From the NCBI GenBank assembly GCA_023667265.1, contig JAMPAJ010000001.1, positions 632,873-696,872 on the forward strand: a stretch of 64,000 nt of DNA, in the 5' to 3' direction. Under the pieces are notes generated by a model. It ran no database searches. It was given only the letters and a program-made list of their open reading frames with translations, and was not told the origin of the DNA. How positions within the stretch are numbered: the stretch's first letter is position 1; each line of letters opens with the position of its first letter. Shown here piece by piece: positions 58,197-64,000 of this stretch. Position numbers and translations under genes: made by a program. This stretch comes from Alistipes sp. GTDB taxonomy: Bacteria > Bacillota > Clostridia > Oscillospirales > Ruminococcaceae.

Positions 58197-60512
58197 CTAT
58201 GCTATCTCTATCTCCAGTCCCTGGGTGCTCTCAACCGTAAAGGGCTTATCAGTTCCGGAAACTGTTACGATCAGCTTATCGTGATCTCTCTCGACCCTGA
58301 TATCCGCAGCGATCTCGCCGTCCTTGCTGTAAACTGTAGTCTTTGCAGCCGAACCGTCAGCCATATTGTAAACAACTATCCTCATGTTGTCCGCATAATC
58401 ATATTCAACGCTCTTCTTGAAATCGCCGTAAACCATGATAGAACCGGGCTTTGCATAGAGCGGCAGTCCGAAGTAATCGTATGTTCTGGTGTACCACTTT
58501 CCGCCCTCAAGCTCCTCGCCGGTCTGGATATCCGTCCATACTCCGCAGTCCGGGAGGTAGAAGCTGCACTGTCCGTCCTCGCTGAATACAGGCGCAACGA
58601 GCAGACTGTCGCCAAGCATATACTGTGTATCGACAGTAAGAGCCGCCTTGTCGTAAGCAAAATCCACAACCATGGCGCGCATCATGGGCACGCCGGTCTT
58701 GTGCGTCTCAACAGCGCTGCGGAAGAGGTAGGGCATCATTCTGCCTTTGAGCTTTACGAAATGGCGTGAAACATCGCAGCTTTCCTCGTCAAAGCTCCAG
58801 GGCACGCGGTAGGAGGAGTTGCCGTGATAGCGCGAGTGAGTGGACATAAGTCCGAACGCCGTCCAGCGCTTGTAGAGATCGGGGGAAGCCGTAGCCTCGA
58901 AGCCGGAAATATCGTGTGAGAAGAAGCCGAAGCCTGAGAGACAGAGGGAAAGTCCACCGCGGAGAGTCTCCCACATGGACTCATAATTTGCAAAGCAGTC
59001 GCCGCCCCAGTGTACCGGGAATTTCTGTCCGCCGACAGTTGCAGACCGGGCAAAGAGGCAGGCGTTGTTCATGCCCTTTGCCTCCTGGAGAGCCTCGAAA
59101 ACTGTCTTATTATAAAGGTATGTATAATAGTTGTGCATCTTGTACGGATCGGAGCCGTCGAAGTAGACAACATCGGTAGGGATACGCTCGCCGAAGTCGG
59201 TCTTGATAGCGTCCACACCCAGCTCGGCCAGCTTTTTGATCTGGTTTGCGTACCACTGGCGCGCCTCGGGATTTGTGAAGTCGATAATGGCAAGTCCCGG
59301 CTGCCACAGGTCGCACTGGAAAACAGAGCCGTCCTTATTCTTGATGAAATATCCCTTTTCCATGCATTCGTCGAAAATCGGAGCGCGCTGTCCAACGTAG
59401 GAATTTATCCATACGCAGACCTTCAGGCCCTTTTCTTTAAGTCTGGAAATAAAGCCCTTTGGATCGGGGAACATATCGTTGTCCCACTCGAAGCTGCACC
59501 ACTGGAACTCCTTCATCCAGAAGCAGTCAAAGTGGAAGACCTCCAGAGGGATATCCCTGCGCTCCATTTCGTTGATAAAGGAGGTCACAGTTTCCTCGTC
59601 ATAGCTTGTGGTAAAGGAAGTAGACAGCCACAGTCCGAAAGTATATGCAGGCGGAAGAGCCGGCTTTCCGGTGAGGTCGGTGTATGCTTCAAGGACATTT
59701 GCCACTGTCTCGCCGCCGAAGATGAAATACTCCATGCGCTGTCCCTGTACTGCAAAGGAAACCTTTGAAACGGTCTCGGAGGCGACCTCAAATGTAACGT
59801 TTTCCGGGTGGTTCACGAACACGCCGTAGCCTCTGGAGGAAACGTAGAAAGGGATCGACTTATAGCTCTGCTCGGAGCAGGTGCCGCCGTCGTTGTTCCA
59901 GACCTCCACAGTCTGACCGTTCTTCACGAAGGTCGAAAACTTCTCGCCGAAGCCGTAGATGTACTCGCCCACGCTGATACCCAGCATCTCCCGGATATAC
60001 GTATTATCGCCGTTATCCGACTTTGCAAAGAAGCGGCCGCCCTCCTCTGCTGTCTTTTTATTTCTGGTGAACCAATCCTCCTCCTCGATGAGAGAGGTCG
60101 TGCGCCAGCCCTCCTTTGTGAGAAGTCTGTCGTCGTACCAGTAGGATATCTCGTAGCCGCCGCCCTGGCAGCCGATCTTCACCTTAGTTCTGCCGGAGAT
60201 CAGCTCATAGCCGCCGTTTTCCAGCTTATTTACAACAGGTCTGAAGCCTGGGTCCTCGTAAAGCTCAAATGCGGGAGCTTTTTTCACGGCGCCCTTGAAA
60301 TGCTCGATAGAGACCTTGATGCTGTTTTCAAGGGTAGAGGTGAAGCTGATAGTGAGCATAGGTCCGCCGAGAGTCATTCCGCGGTTGCCTATCCACTGAT
60401 TTGTGGCGTACACAGTCACAGAGGTCTCGTCAGCCTCAACGGTGTACATCTGGGTTGCGTAATTAACGCTGTAGCCCGGCTTATTAAGCCAGAATCCGTC
60501 TGAAATCTTCAT
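58197..60512 (-). CDS. yicI: Alpha-xylosidase, glycoside hydrolase family 31 (YicI-like)
   Basis: The 771-aa enzyme has no signal peptide. The N-terminal beta domain is followed by the barrel with nucleophile Asp439 in AIKTDFGERIP and acid/base Asp505 in VHWGGDCFA; KTDFGERIP is characteristic of alpha-xylosidases rather than alpha-glucosidases. It removes alpha-1,6-xylose from imported xyloglucan oligosaccharides, fitting the cellulosomal glycan-degrading lifestyle. It is monocistronic behind a TTGCAA-type promoter. Alpha-glucosidase side activity is possible. Confidence 0.92.
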   Translation of the reverse strand: MKISDGFWLNKPGYSVNYATQMYTVEADETSVTVYATNQWIGNRGMTLGGPMLTISFTSTLENSIKVSIEHFKGAVKKAPAFELYEDPGFRPVVNKLENGGYELISGRTKVKIGCQGGGYEISYWYDDRLLTKEGWRTTSLIEEEDWFTRNKKTAEEGGRFFAKSDNGDNTYIREMLGISVGEYIYGFGEKFSTFVKNGQTVEVWNNDGGTCSEQSYKSIPFYVSSRGYGVFVNHPENVTFEVASETVSKVSFAVQGQRMEYFIFGGETVANVLEAYTDLTGKPALPPAYTFGLWLSTSFTTSYDEETVTSFINEMERRDIPLEVFHFDCFWMKEFQWCSFEWDNDMFPDPKGFISRLKEKGLKVCVWINSYVGQRAPIFDECMEKGYFIKNKDGSVFQCDLWQPGLAIIDFTNPEARQWYANQIKKLAELGVDAIKTDFGERIPTDVVYFDGSDPYKMHNYYTYLYNKTVFEALQEAKGMNNACLFARSATVGGQKFPVHWGGDCFANYESMWETLRGGLSLCLSGFGFFSHDISGFEATASPDLYKRWTAFGLMSTHSRYHGNSSYRVPWSFDEESCDVSRHFVKLKGRMMPYLFRSAVETHKTGVPMMRAMVVDFAYDKAALTVDTQYMLGDSLLVAPVFSEDGQCSFYLPDCGVWTDIQTGEELEGGKWYTRTYDYFGLPLYAKPGSIMVYGDFKKSVEYDYADNMRIVVYNMADGSAAKTTVYSKDGEIAADIRVERDHDKLIVTVSGTDKPFTVESTQGLEIEIA

Positions 60513-60565
60513 AAATTTTTACTCCTTAAAGCCGCCTGCCTAAAGGCGGAATAGTTTGCAGGATA

Positions 60566-60594
60566 ATTATAACACACAATCGACCAAATTGCAA
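60566..60594 (-). promoter_or_regulatory. Promoter of the GH31 gene, TTGCAA type
   Basis: TTGCAA, 17 bp and TATAAT on the minus strand, outside any repeat. Confidence 0.75.
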
Positions 60595-60648
60595 TAGCCG
60601 TATGGAAAATTTTAATAGTCTTTACAAACAAAATTGTTGATAAAGTCA

Positions 60649-60677
60649 TTGACACATTTAATTATTTATTGTATAAT
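60649..60677 (+). promoter_or_regulatory. Promoter of the aldo/keto reductase operon
   Basis: TTGACA, 17 bp and TATAAT, 34 bp before the start codon; it diverges from the GH31 promoter. Confidence 0.88.
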
Positions 60678-60710
60678 ATAGTCAGTAATCACATTTGGGA
60701 GGTACATAAC

Positions 60711-61844
60711 ATGATCTACAGAAAATTTCAGGACATCAGTCTGTCCGGACTTGGTCTGGGCATGATGCGGCTGCCTGTCATCGACGGTGACGATTCCAGG
60801 ATAGACGAGGCGAAGGCTGCTGAAATGATCGACTGCGCCATGAAAAACGGCATCAACTATTACGACACAGCCTGGGGCTATCACAGCGGAAATTCCGAGT
60901 TCACAGCCGGAAAATTCCTGTCCGGCTATCCCAGGGATAGCTATTATCTCGCCTCTAAATTTCCCGGCTATGACAACTCGAATATGCCGAAGGTTCGGGA
61001 AATTTTTGAGAAGCAGCTTGAAAAATGCCAGACGCCCTATTTCGATTTTTACCTGTTCCATAACGTCTACGAGGGAAACATCGACGACTATCTGAATCCG
61101 GAATTTGGTATTCTCGACTACCTTCTCGAGCAGAAGGCAAACGGCAGGATAAAGCATCTCGGCTTTTCTGCACACGGCGATATTGACGTGATACAGCGGT
61201 TTTTAGACGCTTACGGCGAGCATATGGAATTTTGCCAGCTGCAAATCAACTACATGGACTGGCACTTCCAGAACGCTAAGGAAAAGGTTGAGCTGGTGAG
61301 CAGATACAACATTCCGGTGTGGGTCATGGAGCCTGTCCGGGGAGGCAAGCTTGCCGACGCACCGAAAAAAATGAAGAGCATTATGAAGTCCATGCGTCCG
61401 GATGAGAGTATTCCCGGCTGGGCATTCCGGTTCTTGCAGGCGATACCGGAGGTCACGATGGTGCTTTCCGGTATGTCCGACATGGCGCAGCTTAAAGAGA
61501 ATATCGCCGTATGGAGCGAGGATAAGCCACTTAACGAGGAGGAATTCAAGCGCATCGTTGCCCTTGCGGACGAGGAGACGAAGCTCGGCGGTCTGCCCTG
61601 CACAGCCTGCCACTACTGCACGAGCCATTGTCCGCAGAATTTGCCGATCCCGGAGCTTATCGCCCTGTACAACGAGCATAAGATAACGGGCGGCGGCTTC
61701 CTTGCGCCTATGGCAGTGGGCAGTATGGAGGAGAACAAGCGTCCGGGAAACTGTATCGGCTGCCGGAGCTGCGAGCAGGTATGTCCTCAGCAGATCGAAA
61801 TTTCCGCTATGATGAAGGATTTTTCGGCTATGATTAATATGTAA
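60711..61844 (+). CDS. Aldo/keto reductase with C-terminal 4Fe-4S clusters
   Basis: The 377-aa protein has an AKR barrel (LGLGMMRLP; NYYDTAWGYHSGNSE with the catalytic Tyr; KHLGFSAHG; VPVWVMEPVRGG-type strand) and a C-terminal ferredoxin-like domain with CTACHYCTSHCP and CIGCRSCEQVCPQ. Such fusions are common in strict anaerobes and likely use reduced ferredoxin rather than, or along with, NADPH. ATG 60711 follows GGGAGG. The natural substrate is not known. Confidence 0.9.
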   Translation: MIYRKFQDISLSGLGLGMMRLPVIDGDDSRIDEAKAAEMIDCAMKNGINYYDTAWGYHSGNSEFTAGKFLSGYPRDSYYLASKFPGYDNSNMPKVREIFEKQLEKCQTPYFDFYLFHNVYEGNIDDYLNPEFGILDYLLEQKANGRIKHLGFSAHGDIDVIQRFLDAYGEHMEFCQLQINYMDWHFQNAKEKVELVSRYNIPVWVMEPVRGGKLADAPKKMKSIMKSMRPDESIPGWAFRFLQAIPEVTMVLSGMSDMAQLKENIAVWSEDKPLNEEEFKRIVALADEETKLGGLPCTACHYCTSHCPQNLPIPELIALYNEHKITGGGFLAPMAVGSMEENKRPGNCIGCRSCEQVCPQQIEISAMMKDFSAMINM

Positions 61845-61857
61845 AGGAGTTTTTATT

Positions 61858-62424
61858 ATGTCAGCAATTTCAAAAACAGCGGAAAAGCCGCGTCTTTCCG
61901 TAAAAATTCAGACTCTTGCGGCAGTTCTCGCCGTTATCGGAGCAGTTGCCGTTCCCCAGCTTTTCCACGTTATGGGCGCGGTTTCCGGACTTGGCACGTC
62001 TCTCGGCGAAACGTTCCTGCCCATGCACCTGCCTATCATACTGGTGGGACTTCTTGCTGGGCCCTATGCCGGCGCAGCTTCGGGACTTCTCGGCCCTCTC
62101 GCAAGCTTTGCTCTGACAGGGATGCCGGGACAGGTCATGCTGCCCTTTATGATGATAGAGCTTTGTGCATACGGAGCTTTCGCAGGTCTGCTGAGAAACG
62201 TGAAAATGCCCAATATCGCTAAGGTATTCGCGGCTCAGGTCGGCGGACGCCTTATCCGTGCCGCTGCAATCCTGATCGCCGTTTACGCCCTCGGAAACGA
62301 AAGCGTCAAGGTTGCTGCTATCTGGAGATCTGTAGCAACAGGTATTCCCGGACTCGTTCTCCAGTGGAGTCTGCTTCCGCTTCTGATGTACAGGATCGAA
62401 AATCCGAAAAGGCATGAGAAGTGA
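61858..62424 (+). CDS. ECF-type transporter substrate-binding (S) component
   Basis: The 188-aa membrane protein has five to six helices and the S-component pattern (GTSLGETFLPMHLPIILVGL, LLGPLASFALTGMPG). S components bind a vitamin or metal and are energised by a shared EcfAAT module, which is not in this window. The substrate is not predictable with confidence. It starts 13 bp after the aldo/keto reductase gene. Confidence 0.83.
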   Translation: MSAISKTAEKPRLSVKIQTLAAVLAVIGAVAVPQLFHVMGAVSGLGTSLGETFLPMHLPIILVGLLAGPYAGAASGLLGPLASFALTGMPGQVMLPFMMIELCAYGAFAGLLRNVKMPNIAKVFAAQVGGRLIRAAAILIAVYALGNESVKVAAIWRSVATGIPGLVLQWSLLPLLMYRIENPKRHEK

Positions 62425-62842
62425 TATTGAAAGAGCGGTCTCGCTGCTTGGTTCCTGCGGCTGTACGCTTGCGGCAGTCTGCGGCGATGATGAGCTTACA
62501 AGCTGCGAAAGAGGCGTAAAACCGCTTTTAAGGCTTCTTGACAGCGGAAAAAGCCTTCGGGGATATTCCGCTGCCGACAGGGTCATAGGCAAGGCGGCGG
62601 CATTTCTCTACGTTCTGCTCTCCCCTGCTGAAGTTTACGCCGGAGTCATAAGCAAGCCGGCTCTCGAAACGCTGAAAAGCCACGGGATAAACGTGAGCTA
62701 TGACGTCCTCGCCGACGCTATACGAAATCGCGATAATACGGGCTTTTGCCCCATGGAAACGGCCGTCATCAACGACACCGACCCTGAAGCTGCGCTTGCC
62801 CATATCCGGGAAAAGCTGCGCAGCCTATCGTCTGCAAAATAA
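62414..62842 (+). CDS. DUF1893-family protein
   Basis: The 142-aa protein matches DUF1893: IGKAAAFLYVLLSPAEVYAGVISKPALE and a C-terminal NRDNTGFCPMETAV motif. Related to cytidine-deaminase-like folds; role unknown. It overlaps the ECF gene by 11 bp, and the AKR-ECF-DUF1893 trio recurs in clostridia, which hints at one pathway, perhaps cofactor salvage. Confidence 0.85.
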   Translation: MRSDIERAVSLLGSCGCTLAAVCGDDELTSCERGVKPLLRLLDSGKSLRGYSAADRVIGKAAAFLYVLLSPAEVYAGVISKPALETLKSHGINVSYDVLADAIRNRDNTGFCPMETAVINDTDPEAALAHIREKLRSLSSAK

Positions 62843-62843
62843 A

Positions 62844-62890
62844 GAAAAGGCAGTTCCGCACAGAGATCGTGCAGTACTGCCTTAATTTTT
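62844..62890. terminator. Bidirectional terminator
   Basis: AAGGCAGT and ACTGCCTT pair around an inner GCAC/GTGC stem, with A and T runs on either side, between two convergent genes. Confidence 0.85.
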
Positions 62891-64000
62891 TATCTCCAGA
62901 ACTCAAACAATCTTGCAAACGCCATGTAGTTTGCCTGCCATTCGGTATTGAAAAGCTCGGCAGGCGGATAATAGCTGTAAACCTGGATGAAATTCATCAC
63001 AAGGCTCACGGCTGCAGCAATTATCATTGCCGAATTGGTGTGACGGCACATTTCGTCGCTCGCCTTGCCGTGAATTATATAACAGATGATAAGCGCTCCG
63101 AGAATAAGCTGCCATGCGAAATCCACGCAGTATCTCGTGCCGTAGCCGCTTTCCCATATCGAGAAAATGACCGCAAAGGGGCAGGCAACGCACACAGCAA
63201 AAACTATCAGCGCATATAATTTCCTGTTTTTATTCTCAGTAAGCCTGTACGCCCTTGGGAATCTGAAATACGCCAGTATCGGCAGAGCGCGCCAGAGAAG
63301 TCCGAGAGTCGCTCCGGTTGCCACGAAATAATAGCCCTGGGGAATAAAAGTGTGCGCATAATCCGCGGTAAAAAACGGAAACTGCGGCGTAAATCCTGGC
63401 ATTGCAAGGAGATAGGCAAAAAATCCGATAAACACAAAATGAGTGTGATATTCGGAATTAATAAAGTCGTTTATAGTCAGCGAATACTGGATGCCGAAGT
63501 CAAGGACGCTGCCGAAGCGCGCGTAGTTGTACCACATCTGGATCGAACCGATGAGCACATAGGGAAGCAGCGCGCAAAGCAGATAGGGCAGGTAATATCT
63601 GACCTTCGAGCCTTTCGCATAGCTCTTTTTCAGCTTCATGAAGCCTGCGAACACAAAAATCATCGCTGCAAGGCAGTACACTGCAAGAGTCGGTCTGCAA
63701 AGCACACCCATGCTCAGGAATATTCCCGATATGGCGAGCCTCCACCTGATTATCTTTCCCTCGCCGATAACCCCGGAGCTGATAAGGAAATACGCTCCGC
63801 CGGTAACGCACAGGAAGCCGGAGGTCTGGGCTATCTCGTAGAAATTCGGGTTGTAGAAATTGAAGAAAATGCCTGTCGAAGCCTGCATTATCACCGCTCC
63901 CAGCAAAATGAGCGAGCCGTGTGTGTTCCTGAAGAATTTATTCACGAAGCACAAATACATTTTCGTCAGGAAGAATATTCCCAGTACGCCGAAGAGCCAG
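62890..64000 (-). CDS. Polytopic membrane protein, glycosyltransferase-39-like, 5' end outside window
   Basis: At least nine hydrophobic segments are visible in about 370 residues. The frame is open to the window edge (residues before Met at 63960 read LFGVLGIFFLTK, a membrane helix), so the start lies beyond 64000. The pattern FLSMGVLCRPTLAVYCLAAM and the long hydrophobic spans resemble polyprenyl-phosphate-sugar glycosyltransferases (GT-C, family 39), but the N-terminal catalytic Asp loop is not in view. The call is tentative. Confidence 0.6.
   Translation of the reverse strand, partial: WLFGVLGIFFLTKMYLCFVNKFFRNTHGSLILLGAVIMQASTGIFFNFYNPNFYEIAQTSGFLCVTGGAYFLISSGVIGEGKIIRWRLAISGIFLSMGVLCRPTLAVYCLAAMIFVFAGFMKLKKSYAKGSKVRYYLPYLLCALLPYVLIGSIQMWYNYARFGSVLDFGIQYSLTINDFINSEYHTHFVFIGFFAYLLAMPGFTPQFPFFTADYAHTFIPQGYYFVATGATLGLLWRALPILAYFRFPRAYRLTENKNRKLYALIVFAVCVACPFAVIFSIWESGYGTRYCVDFAWQLILGALIICYIIHGKASDEMCRHTNSAMIIAAAVSLVMNFIQVYSYYPPAELFNTEWQANYMAFARLFEFWR

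Overview
This window reads as chromosome of a strictly anaerobic, low-GC-type Gram-positive gut or rumen bacterium, most likely Ruminococcus (Oscillospiraceae). The reasons are two dockerin-bearing secreted proteins (a GH9 cellulase and a leucine-rich-repeat protein), GH42 and GH31 glycosidases, a clostridial Rex, a long-form HPF, an Hdr-type electron-transfer cluster and Firmicute-style ribosome binding sites. No phage, insertion sequence, CRISPR array or tRNA was seen. One RNA gene is clear: rnpB.

Left part (1-17.9 kb): AraC-type regulator, aspartate kinase, GH42 beta-galactosidase, a hybrid sensor kinase paired with a sugar-type binding lipoprotein, an ABC-2 exporter (one ATPase, two permeases) divergent from a kinase/regulator pair, a thioesterase, then a DtxR-type regulator with MurL and MurD2, an alternative route for placing D-glutamate in peptidoglycan.

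Middle (17.9-34.7 kb, all minus strand) is the metabolic core. Rex heads a compact run: fumarase, HdrB, HdrC, HdrA, MvhD/FlxD, FlxC, FlxB, FlxA, FrdB, FrdA, followed by an aspartate:alanine-exchanger-family carrier. Upstream lie isocitrate dehydrogenase and aconitase. Together these look like the two arms of a split TCA cycle, with fumarate reduction apparently wired to NADH and ferredoxin through a soluble flavin-based bifurcating complex. This is the most exciting system in the window.

Right part (34.8-64 kb): a lipoprotein gene broken by an in-frame stop, lon-engB-lysA, an FHA-RodA-PBP wall-synthesis trio, HPF, a LUD/dockerin-LRR/membrane operon, a very strongly codon-biased pair (NifU-like scaffold plus GGGtGRT protein), the GH9 dockerin cellulase behind a YerC-type regulator, rnpB, a HAD phosphatase, a three-protein phosphorelay, a GH31 alpha-xylosidase, an aldo/keto reductase-ECF-DUF1893 operon, and a membrane protein running off the window edge.

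Two interspersed repeat families thread through the intergenic spaces. Family 1 always lies 5' of genes, points towards them, and in four of five places runs into a promoter of the form TTGCAA, 17 bp, TATAAT. Family 2 is a modular set of hairpins, mostly at 3' ends, whose stems covary between copies. Two fold-back elements of 156 and 123 bp and one candidate structured RNA are also present.
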